NCBI GenBank assembly: GCA_018220935.1
Contig: JAAOXU010000016.1
Coordinates: forward strand, 1 to 34,716
Source of the DNA: Candidatus Altarchaeota archaeon
GTDB taxonomy: Archaea > SpSt-1190
Length of the DNA stretch: 34,716 bases
Direction of reading: 5' to 3'
Positions 1 to 7,758 of this stretch are shown here, one piece after another. The notes below the pieces were generated by a model that did no database searches, was not told the origin of the DNA, and saw only the letters and a program-made list of their open reading frames with translations. The translations under genes were made by a program, and so were the position numbers. Within the stretch, counting starts at the first letter, position 1, and the number at the start of each line of letters is the position of its first letter.

Positions 1-2
1 TA

Positions 3-1298
3 GATAAAATGAAGTCAGACAGAACCTTGCTTCAGGCCATGAATGTGGCGTCTCTCCCAAAAGTACTACCGAATGTATCTGTTATGCCTGATGGACATGA
101 AGGATATGGTTTTCCAATTGGGGGTGTTGCAGCCTTTCCTTTAGAAGGGGGAATAGTTAGTCCTGGTGGAATTGGATATGATATTAATTGTGGAATTCGT
201 TTACTAACGACTACTTTGAGTTTTGATGAAGTCAAGTCAAAGCTAGAACAACTAACTAATTCACTTTTTAATGCAGTTCCTAGTGGTGTTGGTGTTGGTG
301 GTTCAATGAAACTCTCACGTGATGAATTCTTTAGTGCAGTAACTCAAGGTATTAATTGGGCAGTAAAACAAGGTTATGCTACAAAAAAAGACCAAAAGAG
401 GATTGAAGAGCAAGGTTTTATGAAAACTAATTCAGATTCATTGAGTCAAAGGGCAGTATCACGGGGTTTAAGTCAACTTGGAACTCTTGGAGCTGGGAAT
501 CACTTTTTAGAGATTCAAAAAGTTGGGTGGACTAATAACACCTTAGCAGAAAAATTTGGACTAAAAAAAGATCAAGTTGTAATTATGATTCATACTGGTT
601 CAAGAGGTTTTGGACACCAAGTTGCAAGTGATTATATCAAAAAAATATTATCAAAACAAAGTGAATATGGGTTAAAAATAACTGATAGAGAACTAGCTGC
701 AGCACCCCTTGATTCAAAAGAAGGAAAATTGTATATTGATGCCATGAGGTGTGCAGTTAATTTTGCATTTAATAATAGACAAATTATTACTTATCTTGTG
801 AGACAAGTTTTTGATGACTTTTTTAGTGATTCTCCTCAATTACTCTACGATGTTGCACATAATATTGGTAAGTTTGAAAATCATGGCGATGAGGTTTTCA
901 TTCATAGAAAAGGTGCAACTCGGGCTTTTGGTCCAAATAGATCTGATTTACCTATCGAATACCAAAAAACAGGTCAACCTGTAATAATTCCAGGTTCAAT
1001 GGGAACTTCAAGTTATGTTCTTGCTGGTATGGGTAAAAAAGAGAGTTTTGAATCCACGTGTCATGGTGCGGGGCGAGTTATGAGTAGATCTTTTGCCAAA
1101 AGGAATCTATCCATAAATATGATTAATGCTGAACTCAAAAATAAAGGTATAATCCTTAAAGCAAAACACAGGTCTTTAGTCTCTGAAGAGGCACCTCAAG
1201 CCTATAAGGACGTTAATGAGGTGGTTGGTGTTGTTGAGGCCGCAGGCATCTCAAAAAGAGTGGCAAAACTACTCCCCCTTGCAGTAATTAAAGGCTAA
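3..1298 (+). CDS. rtcB: RNA-splicing ligase RtcB (5' end outside window)
   Basis: RtcB joins RNA ends with a 2',3'-cyclic phosphate or 3'-phosphate to a 5'-OH end, using GTP and Mn2+; in archaea it seals tRNA exons. Visible hallmarks, counting from the ATG at 9: MPDGHEGYGFPIGG (about residues 26-39), DINCG with the metal-binding Cys at 61, GAGNHFLEI, HTGSRGFGHQ, and near the C-terminus CHGAGRVMSR, whose His is the guanylylation site in the family. The frame is open to the window edge (Asp-Lys precede the ATG), and MKSDRTLLQAM normally lies about 35-40 residues into the protein. The ATG at 9 is therefore internal and the true start is upstream. No intein is seen. Identity is certain; only the N-terminus is missing. 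Confidence 0.97.
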   Translation, partial: DKMKSDRTLLQAMNVASLPKVLPNVSVMPDGHEGYGFPIGGVAAFPLEGGIVSPGGIGYDINCGIRLLTTTLSFDEVKSKLEQLTNSLFNAVPSGVGVGGSMKLSRDEFFSAVTQGINWAVKQGYATKKDQKRIEEQGFMKTNSDSLSQRAVSRGLSQLGTLGAGNHFLEIQKVGWTNNTLAEKFGLKKDQVVIMIHTGSRGFGHQVASDYIKKILSKQSEYGLKITDRELAAAPLDSKEGKLYIDAMRCAVNFAFNNRQIITYLVRQVFDDFFSDSPQLLYDVAHNIGKFENHGDEVFIHRKGATRAFGPNRSDLPIEYQKTGQPVIIPGSMGTSSYVLAGMGKKESFESTCHGAGRVMSRSFAKRNLSINMINAELKNKGIILKAKHRSLVSEEAPQAYKDVNEVVGVVEAAGISKRVAKLLPLAVIKG

Positions 1299-1318
1299 AA
1301 CAGCATTCTACGGGAAAT

Positions 1319-1327
1319 ATTTTTAAT
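1319..1327 (+). promoter_or_regulatory. TATA-like box for the short ORF at 1349
   Basis: ATTTTTAAT is centred about 26 nt before the ATG at 1349, with a purine-rich BRE-like GGGAAAT just upstream. The spacing predicts a leaderless transcript. Confidence 0.5.
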
Positions 1328-1348
1328 CTAGTAGTGCATAGTACTAAT

Positions 1349-1474
1349 ATGCCATACACTCCTCAAGTGGGTGATTTTTCGCACCCGCCTGCAATGATTC
1401 ATTTTTTTTACTTTCCTGTAATTTTAACTCTCTTATTTTCCGTAATTTTTGGCTTTTTATTCTTCCTTTTTTAG
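1349..1474 (+). CDS. Small single-pass membrane protein (41 aa), unknown
   Basis: A 42-codon frame including TAG. The first 18 residues are polar and proline-containing (MPYTPQVGDFSHPPAMIH); the remaining 23 are almost purely hydrophobic (Phe/Leu/Ile/Val) and form one convincing transmembrane segment that ends at the last residue. It fills most of the gap between rtcB and the ABC exporter operon, in the exporter's direction, and has its own correctly spaced TATA-like box. A small accessory subunit of the exporter is possible but unproven. I recognise no family. The T-rich composition could produce such a frame by chance, so confidence is moderate. Confidence 0.45.
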   Translation: MPYTPQVGDFSHPPAMIHFFYFPVILTLLFSVIFGFLFFLF

Positions 1475-1481
1475 TCAGATT

Positions 1482-1488
1482 TTTATAC
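1482..1488 (+). promoter_or_regulatory. TATA-like box of the ABC exporter operon
   Basis: TTTATAC is centred about 23 nt before the GTG at 1508, consistent with a leaderless start at or very near that codon. Confidence 0.55.
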
Positions 1489-1507
1489 ATCTGTATGAAG
1501 ATTCTTT

Positions 1508-2149
1508 GTGATTGTGGAAGAATTAATAGGCGTACACAAACATTACCCACTAATTAAGGCACTTGGTGGTGTTTCTCTTAAAATTAAGTCTAAAGAACTC
1601 TTACTTATCATGGGTCATAGCGGCAGTGGAAAAAGTACTATGCTTAATATGGCTGGTATTTTAGATGTCCCAACAAAGGGTAAAATAAAATTAATGGGAA
1701 AAGATGTTCCAAAAAGTGAAGCTGAACGTGCAAAACTTCGCTCAGAATTTATGGGATTTATTTTCCAGGATTTTGGATTAATTCCTAGTATTACTGCAAA
1801 AGACAATATTTTGCTCCCCACTCTTTTTGGTGGAAACACACCTGAAAATAGAGTTGATGAAATTGCAGAGCAACTTGGAATGACACCGCGATTAAACCAT
1901 TATCCAAGTCAGCTTTCTGGTGGTGAAAAACAAAGGGTTGCAATTGCAAGATCTCTAATTAACAACCCAAAAATAATCTTTGCAGATGAGCCTACTGGTA
2001 ACCTCGATTCAAAAACAGGAGATATGGTCATGAAACTCCTAAGAAGTTTAGCTGACGGCGGAAAAACCGTAGTCATCGTTTCACACAATCCAGAACACGA
2101 AGCTTACGCTGATACTGTGATAAATATGAAGGACGGGAAAATCATATAA
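1508..2149 (+). CDS. ABC transporter ATPase, MacB/LolD type
   Basis: This is the cytoplasmic ATPase of a MacB/LolD/FtsE-like exporter. The 213-residue protein has Walker A GHSGSGKST (about 37-45), the signature LSGGEKQRVAIARSL (about 136-150), Walker B IIFADEPTGNLD and the H-loop SHNPEH. It heads a four-gene operon: an extracytoplasmic protein begins 6 nt downstream, then two FtsX-type permeases. The GTG at 1508 is chosen because a TATA-like box lies about 23 nt upstream; GTG at 1514 is an alternative. MacB-type systems act mechanically on periplasmic or membrane-embedded substrates rather than by classical pore transport. The substrate cannot be read from the sequence. Confidence 0.93.
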   Translation: MIVEELIGVHKHYPLIKALGGVSLKIKSKELLLIMGHSGSGKSTMLNMAGILDVPTKGKIKLMGKDVPKSEAERAKLRSEFMGFIFQDFGLIPSITAKDNILLPTLFGGNTPENRVDEIAEQLGMTPRLNHYPSQLSGGEKQRVAIARSLINNPKIIFADEPTGNLDSKTGDMVMKLLRSLADGGKTVVIVSHNPEHEAYADTVINMKDGKII

Positions 2150-2155
2150 GGCAGG

Positions 2156-3442
2156 GTGTTGAAGCAAAATATGAGATGGGGAATTGTTTTGATGTTAATT
2201 ATGGCATCAACCAGTGCTTTAACACTAGAATATGATCAAGTCTATACTGCTCCAGCTCAACTTGAAACTACGGGTTTTGTTTATTTGACTTTTTGCTCAA
2301 ATACCGGAACGTTAAGAGCTTTTAGTTTTACTGCGGGTGGAATACCGGTTAGCCCAAATGATATCTCAATAGATTTTGATGGAACGGCGCTTATCCCTGA
2401 TTGTAAACAAGCTGTGGTTCAGGTGAGTTCAAACACACCGGGATTATACTCATTACTTGTGACTTCTGTAGGGGACGAATGGATAGTCCCTGTTGAATTT
2501 AGTAAAGAAGAGCCAATTTCAATTACTACATCTCGCGCTGTAATCTACACTGGGTATGATAGTGTTAACATTAAGGTATCTGGACTGGGGGAAGATGCAA
2601 GTCTGAAAATTTGGTCTCCAGTTGTAGGAATATCCAAAATTCAAGCGTCAAATTTACCTGCTAGCTTTCCAACCACTTTTTACTTCTCAAAAACAGGTTT
2701 TTATGAGGTACCTGTGACTCTTGAGTATACGATTAATGATAAAATTATTACGCGAAATTTCACTCTTGGATTAAGGGTAGAAGATGCACCCTTACGAATC
2801 TTAAATGATTTAAGGGTTCCATCAGACGGCATTGCTAATTTCAGCGTTGAGCTAGAGGTCCCTGAAACGATTTACGCTAGTACTGTGTCTTTGAGTTCTG
2901 AATGTCTTGAAGGTGGAACTTCTAAAAGAATTGAAAACTTCAAAACAGGTACTGTGACTTTTTACATCAAAGGAACTTGTGACCCTGGACTTTATTCACT
3001 TGACGTTTCAGTTGGAGACTTGAAGACTTCAGTACCATTAACAGTATATGGTCCCGAAGGCTTTGAGCAATTCACTAATACCTTTGTAAAAGATGGTAAG
3101 CACACTTTGGAAGTAATCTTGGCCAATGAAGGTAGTCAAGCTATGAAGGCAGTATCTGTCAGAATTTTACCTGGTGAATACTCCATAATAAAAGAGGGTT
3201 CCTTTGTGGGTGACTTGGACTTTGGTGACTTCGACTCTGCGGAATTAGTCTTTGTACCATTTAACGAGCAGACAACGGTAAATTATCAACTAACTTACAC
3301 GCTCGGTGGTGAAAAACTCTCAATCCAAAAGACATACGATTATCGTTATAAGAAAAGTACCAACACCGTTGGTATAATTTCAATATTAGTTGTAATCGGA
3401 CTGGGTGTTTACTATGTTAGGCGTTCTAAAGCTCGTCGTTAA
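2156..3442 (+). CDS. Secreted, C-terminally anchored extracytoplasmic protein of the ABC exporter operon
   Basis: A 428-residue protein with an N-terminal signal peptide (hydrophobic core WGIVLMLIMASTSA, residues about 8-21), a long beta-rich Thr/Ser/Val region without cysteine motifs, and a C-terminal transmembrane helix (VGIISILVVIGLGVYYV) followed by the positive tail RRSKARR. The topology is therefore outside the cell with the C-terminus in the cytoplasm. The repeated ~100-residue beta-sandwich feel suggests CARDB/Ig-like modules, but I do not recognise a specific family. It sits between the ATPase and the first permease and overlaps the latter, so it is probably a structural or substrate-binding partner of the exporter. 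GTG 2156 is listed; ATG 2171 also leaves an intact signal peptide and is equally plausible. Confidence 0.8.
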   Translation: MLKQNMRWGIVLMLIMASTSALTLEYDQVYTAPAQLETTGFVYLTFCSNTGTLRAFSFTAGGIPVSPNDISIDFDGTALIPDCKQAVVQVSSNTPGLYSLLVTSVGDEWIVPVEFSKEEPISITTSRAVIYTGYDSVNIKVSGLGEDASLKIWSPVVGISKIQASNLPASFPTTFYFSKTGFYEVPVTLEYTINDKIITRNFTLGLRVEDAPLRILNDLRVPSDGIANFSVELEVPETIYASTVSLSSECLEGGTSKRIENFKTGTVTFYIKGTCDPGLYSLDVSVGDLKTSVPLTVYGPEGFEQFTNTFVKDGKHTLEVILANEGSQAMKAVSVRILPGEYSIIKEGSFVGDLDFGDFDSAELVFVPFNEQTTVNYQLTYTLGGEKLSIQKTYDYRYKKSTNTVGIISILVVIGLGVYYVRRSKARR

Positions 3443-4583
3443 ATTTCTGTCTCATAGAAAACTGCGAAGCTTTCTCACGACATTGGGAGTTGCAATAGGT
3501 GTGGCTCTAGTCTTTAGTATAATTGGGATTAATCGGGGTCTTGTGTCTTCAATTACTGATTTAGTTGATGGTTTTGGTGATAATTTTGCAACTGTACTTC
3601 CAAAAACCGGTGCTCTTGGTACTAGTAGTTCGGCCCCTTTTACACAACGCGAAGTGGACTTAGTTAAAAAAATTGATTTTGTTAAATTTGCTGCAGGAGG
3701 TTATGCAACAACTCTTCCTGTGACAATTAGGGGTGAAGACGTCTTCTTATTGATTCGTGGGGGTGATCCTGACACCATCGAAGATATCTTTAATGAAATA
3801 CAATCGTATGAGTTTGAACTTGGACGTTCAATTTACAAGGATGAGCGAAAAAAAATTGTATTGGGTTACACCATTGCAGACAAATATAGTTTATCACCAG
3901 GTAGTCAAATTGAAATTGCAGGGGAAAAATTTAGGGTGGTCGGCGTTCAGAAAAAAACGGGCAATAGTCAACAAGATAATATCATTACTGCAAACGTTGA
4001 AGACATCTGGGATATAACGGGCGACTATGGTGAGTATCGTATTATTTTTGTTAAGATGAAAGAACTAAAGACTGAGGCTCTAAAAGATGAAATGGAAAAA
4101 ATTAGAGGCTCTGAAAATTTTGATGTTACAACTCCTGAAAATCTAGCAGAACAAATAGCTACAATTTTAGGTGTAGTGAATGCCATTTTCTTGTCTGTTG
4201 CCAGTATCAGTATTTTGGTGGGGAGTGTGAATGTGGCAAATACTATGTATATGGCCATAGCTGAGAGGACTAGAGACATAGGTATAATGAAAGCAATTGG
4301 TGCTAGGCCCACTATAATTTCAATAATTTTTATGGTTGAATCTGGAATCTTAACGATGGTTGGTGCGTCAGTAGGAATAGTGGTTGGTATGCTTGTGATT
4401 TGGAGTTTTAGTTATGTTGGGGATGTGAGTGGCATGTTTAGTAGTTTTGGCTACCCCTTAAATTTAGACTTAATTTTATACACCTTTATCTTTGCGTTTA
4501 TGGTGGGTGTTGCAAGTGGATTCTTTCCTGCAAGATACGCGGCAAGATTAGAACCTGTAGTGGCTTTAAGGAAGGGAAAATGA
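3414..4583 (+). CDS. ABC transporter permease, FtsX/MacB type (paralogue 1)
   Basis: The 389-residue permease has an N-terminal transmembrane helix after HRKLRSFLTTLGVAIG, a large extracytoplasmic MacB_PCD-like domain (about 45-250), and three C-terminal helices of the FtsX domain with the conserved RTRDIGIMKAIGA loop and FPARYAARLEPVVALR ending. ATG 3414 is chosen over GTG 3405 because a GGGTG site lies 6 nt upstream and because the resulting length equals that of the sister permease. It overlaps the preceding gene by 29 nt and abuts the next permease. With the ATPase it should form the transmembrane part of a heterodimeric exporter. Confidence 0.92.
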   Translation: MLGVLKLVVKFLSHRKLRSFLTTLGVAIGVALVFSIIGINRGLVSSITDLVDGFGDNFATVLPKTGALGTSSSAPFTQREVDLVKKIDFVKFAAGGYATTLPVTIRGEDVFLLIRGGDPDTIEDIFNEIQSYEFELGRSIYKDERKKIVLGYTIADKYSLSPGSQIEIAGEKFRVVGVQKKTGNSQQDNIITANVEDIWDITGDYGEYRIIFVKMKELKTEALKDEMEKIRGSENFDVTTPENLAEQIATILGVVNAIFLSVASISILVGSVNVANTMYMAIAERTRDIGIMKAIGARPTIISIIFMVESGILTMVGASVGIVVGMLVIWSFSYVGDVSGMFSSFGYPLNLDLILYTFIFAFMVGVASGFFPARYAARLEPVVALRKGK

Positions 4584-5753
4584 ATGGTTTCGTATAATAA
4601 ATTGGGCAATATGGTGATAAAGTTTATTTTTCACAGAAAGCTCCGAAGCTTTCTTACTACTATTGGTATTGCAATTGGTGTTGCATTAATTTTTAGTCTA
4701 ATTAGTATAAATCAAGGAATGCTCAATGTAATCACTGAGAGCATTGATGAAGTCGGGGGGTCAATTGTTACAATCGTTCCAAAACTAGGTCCGGGTGCGG
4801 CTGGAGCTTTTAGTAAGGAAGAAATTGCGGCTGTAAAAAAACTGGCGTCAGTTAAGGATGCTGCAGGAATTTATGCAACAATACTACCTATTAGTATAAG
4901 GGGGGGAAAGGATGAGTACCTACCTGTCTATGGATATCAAGCAGGGGCACTTAATGCAATAGTTGATGAAATACAGTCGTTTAAGGTTGGGCGGGGAAGA
5001 TTCATTGAGGATGACGACACGCACAAAGTTATGATTGGCTATCTCATTGCTGATGAGAATAACCTCGGTCCTGGGGGTATAATGGAGATTGGTGGTGTTG
5101 ATTTTAGGGTTGTTGGGGTGCTAGAAGAAATCGGTAATAGGGATGATGATTCATCAATTAATGTGAACTCAAAAGATGTTTTTGAAATTACAGGGGAAGA
5201 TGAGCAATATCATTTTATTATGGCAAAAGTTTTTGAGCCTGATGAAGACAGGATAAAGCGGGCAATTGAACGAGTTAGAGGGAGAGACGACTTTGACGTC
5301 TTCACACCTGAAGGCATAATGGAATCAATTAATAGTGTTTTATCTATATTAAATGCTGTTTTTGTGGGCATTGGAACTATAAGTATAATTGTTGGGAGCA
5401 TTGGTGTTGCAAATACTATGTATATGGCAGTATTTGAGAGGACAAGAGAAATTGGCATTATGAAAGCAATTGGTGCTAAGGAAAGGGACATTCTACTAAT
5501 TTTTATTTTGGAGTCTGGACTCCTTAGTTTAGTTGGTGGTCTCGTTGGAATTGTATTTGGATTCTTACTTGCACTAGGTATTGCAAAGGCCGCTTCAATT
5601 GGTTTGGGGTTGACTAACTTAAAGGCCGGATTTGATTTCAATCTATTCTTATTTTCAATGGGGTTATCCTTTATGGTGGGAATTTTAAGTGGATTCTTTC
5701 CTGCAAGATATGCCTCTAAATTGGAGCCGGTACAAGCTCTGAGGTATGAGTAA
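4584..5753 (+). CDS. ABC transporter permease, FtsX/MacB type (paralogue 2)
   Basis: A 389-residue sister of the preceding permease. It shares the N-terminal HRKLRSFLTT block, extracytoplasmic domain, RTREIGIMKAIGAK coupling loop, three C-terminal helices and FPARYASKLEPVQALR end, and its start codon directly follows the upstream stop. The two copies align over their whole length but have clearly diverged, most in the extracytoplasmic domain, which points to an old tandem duplication giving a 1:1 permease heterodimer with a shared ATPase. It is the last gene of the exporter operon. A small hairpin (5757-5773) follows its stop. Confidence 0.92.
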   Translation: MVSYNKLGNMVIKFIFHRKLRSFLTTIGIAIGVALIFSLISINQGMLNVITESIDEVGGSIVTIVPKLGPGAAGAFSKEEIAAVKKLASVKDAAGIYATILPISIRGGKDEYLPVYGYQAGALNAIVDEIQSFKVGRGRFIEDDDTHKVMIGYLIADENNLGPGGIMEIGGVDFRVVGVLEEIGNRDDDSSINVNSKDVFEITGEDEQYHFIMAKVFEPDEDRIKRAIERVRGRDDFDVFTPEGIMESINSVLSILNAVFVGIGTISIIVGSIGVANTMYMAVFERTREIGIMKAIGAKERDILLIFILESGLLSLVGGLVGIVFGFLLALGIAKAASIGLGLTNLKAGFDFNLFLFSMGLSFMVGILSGFFPARYASKLEPVQALRYE

Positions 5754-5756
5754 TCA

Positions 5757-5773
5757 TCCCCGCTTCGCGAGGA
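5757..5773. repeat. Small dispersed palindrome, copy 1 (imperfect)
   Basis: TCCCCGCTTCGCGAGGA folds as a 7-bp stem (one C/A mismatch) with a TTC loop. It lies between the exporter stop codon and the TATA-like box of the next operon. It belongs to the palindrome family also seen at 11919, 24581, 28409 and 29165-29218 and might act as an mRNA 3'-end structure. Confidence 0.5.
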
Positions 5774-5775
5774 AG

Positions 5776-5784
5776 TTTAATAAA
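5776..5784 (+). promoter_or_regulatory. TATA-like box of the E1/UbL/thiolase operon
   Basis: TTTAATAAA is centred 26 nt before GTG 5806, supporting that GTG, not ATG 5746, as a leaderless start. Confidence 0.5.
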
Positions 5785-5805
5785 AACAAAACGTCAAATA
5801 AATGT

Positions 5806-6624
5806 GTGAGATACATAAGACAAGATGGTTTAGTTAATCAAGAAAAACTAAAAAACTCTAAAATCTTGGTTGCGGGTCTTGGGGGACTTGGTCAACCAGT
5901 GGCAACTTACCTTGCACTGTCTGGTGTTGGTACACTTTATCTTCTTGATGATGATAAAATCGAAGAGTCAAATTTAAATCGTCAATTCTTATTTACTGAA
6001 AAAGATATAGGAAAACTAAAAATCGATATTGTGGAAAAAAAAATAAATGAAATTAACCCTGATGTTAATTTAATCAAAATTAGTGAATTAAGTGATGATG
6101 TGAAATTAGATCTTGTAATGGATTGTTTTGATAATTGGCCTTCTCGATATGAGCTTTGGAATTTTGCTTTTAATAATTTAGTCCCTGTAATTCATGGAGC
6201 TGCAGATGAATTTGGTGGGCAAATTGCAGTTATGTTTAATCAAGGTGATGCATCCCCACTAATGGGAAAAAGTGAAAGTAGTTGTGAAGTACTTGGTGCA
6301 ACTACAGGTCTTATTGGTTCAAAAATGGCAATTGAAGCCATTAAATTGTTGATGGGTAATAAAACTTCGAAGATGATAACATATGACGGGACATTTAATG
6401 AATTTCCAATAAAACCTGGAAAAACACCCGTACTAAAGGATTTTTCAAAACACGAAGTAATCAGGGTGTGGACTGACTCATTAAAAATGGAAAAAGGCAA
6501 GAAATACCTTATAATTTGTAAAGGTGGCTTGAAAGGTGCTAAAATGGCAGAAGAAGCCAATAAAAATGGATTTGATGCCGTGTCTATGAGTTATAGGGCT
6601 GCAAAGAAGCTAAAACTCTTGTAG
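5806..6624 (+). CDS. E1-like sulfur-carrier adenylyltransferase (ThiF/MoeB/UbaA family) with rhodanese-like tail
   Basis: E1-like enzymes adenylate the C-terminal Gly-Gly of ubiquitin-like sulfur carriers. GTG 5806 gives the family's usual N-terminus (MRYIRQ), and a TATA-like box lies 26 nt upstream; the longer frame from 5746 would add 20 atypical residues. The 272-residue protein shows the nucleotide loop GLGGLG (24-29), DDDKIEESNLNRQ, MDCFDNWPSRY, and Cys160 in SSCEVLGATTG, matching the conserved Cys region of MoeB/ThiF. The paired CxxC zinc motifs of MoeB are absent. Residues about 211-272 resemble a shortened rhodanese domain with a candidate Cys238 in LIICKGGLKGAKMAEEA. The substrate is probably the 65-residue UbL encoded just downstream. 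Confidence 0.88.
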   Translation: MRYIRQDGLVNQEKLKNSKILVAGLGGLGQPVATYLALSGVGTLYLLDDDKIEESNLNRQFLFTEKDIGKLKIDIVEKKINEINPDVNLIKISELSDDVKLDLVMDCFDNWPSRYELWNFAFNNLVPVIHGAADEFGGQIAVMFNQGDASPLMGKSESSCEVLGATTGLIGSKMAIEAIKLLMGNKTSKMITYDGTFNEFPIKPGKTPVLKDFSKHEVIRVWTDSLKMEKGKKYLIICKGGLKGAKMAEEANKNGFDAVSMSYRAAKKLKLL

Positions 6625-6630
6625 AAACTA

Positions 6631-6637
6631 ATTTAAG
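6631..6637 (+). promoter_or_regulatory. TATA-like box before the UbL gene
   Basis: ATTTAAG is centred about 26 nt before GTG 6660. It suggests that the UbL and thiolase genes can be transcribed on their own as well as by read-through. Confidence 0.4.
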
Positions 6638-6659
6638 GGTGTTTTGTGCCCTTATACTT

Positions 6660-6857
6660 GTGGTAAAAGTTGTATTTGAAGGTCAAACCAAAAAAATTTC
6701 GACTAAAAAGAATATGAAAATAGTTGATATACTAAAACAACTGAATAAAAATCCTGAAGAATACATAACCGTGCTTAATGGTGAGGTTGTTACTGAATTT
6801 GAAACCGTTAAAGAAAAAGACATAATAAAACTTGTGCGGGTGTGGAGTGGTGGTTAG
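6660..6857 (+). CDS. Ubiquitin-like sulfur-carrier protein (ThiS/MoaD/TtuB/SAMP-like)
   Basis: A 65-residue beta-grasp protein ending in WSGG, the Gly-Gly tail that E1-like enzymes adenylate and thiocarboxylate. VLNGEVVTEFETVKEKDIIKLVRVWSGG matches the typical C-terminal half of ThiS/MoaD/SAMP proteins. GTG 6660 is chosen because it gives the normal compact length and lies 26 nt after a TATA-like box; GTG 6639 would add seven hydrophobic residues and overlap the box. It sits between its probable activating E1 and a TtuA-type thiolase, so tRNA 2-thiolation is the most likely role; protein modification (sampylation) is a known alternative use of such proteins in archaea. Confidence 0.85.
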   Translation: MVKVVFEGQTKKISTKKNMKIVDILKQLNKNPEEYITVLNGEVVTEFETVKEKDIIKLVRVWSGG

Positions 6858-7758
6858 TTGTGAATGTGGTAAGCGTGCAGTTTTCTCTGATAAATTACCG
6901 CTTTGTAAATTTCACTTTGAAGCGTCATTAAAACAAACGATTTTTAAAAAACTAGATGAGTATGTGAGTGACTCCGATAAATTGGCAGTTGCTGTTAGTG
7001 GCGGTAAAGATTCGACTACTTTACTCGATATTGTAAACGAATGGGGGAAAAATAAACCAGTTGCAATTTGTATTGATGAAGGTATCAAAGGATATCGTGA
7101 CCAATCAATAACTTTTCTAAAAGATTTTTGTAAACATCGCAATATTGAACTTTTAATTGTGAGTTTCAAAAATGAAATGGGAACTACACTTGATAAATTA
7201 CTAAAAATCCGTGACAAAAAAAATCTAGATTTAAAGGCTTGTACAGTTTGTGGAACTTACCGAAGGTACTTACTAAATAAACGTGCAAGAAAAATTGGTG
7301 CTACTAAAATTCTTTTTGCACATAATAGGGATGATGAACTTCAAACATTTCTCATGAATCTAGCAACTGGAAATATTAACCAAATAAGTATCAAAGGTGA
7401 ACTTGGTGGGTTAATTACTGATCCACTTTTTGTGGTTAGATTTAAGCCACTAATGGATGTTTCTGAAAAAACTCTGGCAACTTACGCTGCACTAAATTAC
7501 TCTAGTATGCCTAGTGATGAGTGTCCTAATTTACAAGAGAGTGTGAGATATAAATCACGAATTTTACTAAACCAAATTGAAACAAAACAAACTGGAGCGA
7601 AAGTAAATTTAATGGAAGTCTACAAGAAAAAAATATTACCGGCGGTAAAAAAATTTACATCTCAATCAAGGAGAAAATTAATCAAATGTACTTTGTGTAG
7701 TGAACCTTCAAGTAATGAGGTATGCAAAGTATGTGAGATAAAAAAATTATTGAGCTAG
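6850..7758 (+). CDS. ttuA: tRNA 2-thiolation enzyme, TtuA/NcsA (Ctu1) family
   Basis: An ATP-pyrophosphatase that inserts sulfur at C2 of uridine in tRNA (U54 for TtuA, U34 for NcsA/Ctu1), with an UbL thiocarboxylate as donor. Features in order: an N-terminal zinc site CEC...LCKFH, the PP-loop VSGGKDSTTL, the CTVCGTYRR pair and a later Cys in DECPN (together the [4Fe-4S] ligands and catalytic site in TtuA), HNRDDE, and a C-terminal CTLC...CKVC zinc finger. GTG 6850 is chosen: GGGTG lies 7 nt upstream and the first zinc Cys then falls near the N-terminus as in the family. The start overlaps the UbL gene by 8 nt, suggesting translational coupling. Whether U54 or U34 is the target is not decided by the sequence. 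Confidence 0.88.
   Translation: MVSCECGKRAVFSDKLPLCKFHFEASLKQTIFKKLDEYVSDSDKLAVAVSGGKDSTTLLDIVNEWGKNKPVAICIDEGIKGYRDQSITFLKDFCKHRNIELLIVSFKNEMGTTLDKLLKIRDKKNLDLKACTVCGTYRRYLLNKRARKIGATKILFAHNRDDELQTFLMNLATGNINQISIKGELGGLITDPLFVVRFKPLMDVSEKTLATYAALNYSSMPSDECPNLQESVRYKSRILLNQIETKQTGAKVNLMEVYKKKILPAVKKFTSQSRRKLIKCTLCSEPSSNEVCKVCEIKKLLS

Noticed and set aside
1344-1550. Minus-strand open frame in the gap before the ABC operon
   Set aside because: It overlaps the ATPase start and the promoter, and its content is low-complexity Lys/Arg sequence mirroring the T-rich membrane frame on the other strand.
5746-5805. N-terminal extension of the E1-like gene to ATG 5746
   Set aside because: The added residues do not look like the family, they cover the palindrome and TATA-like box, and GTG 5806 gives the canonical MRYIRQ start.
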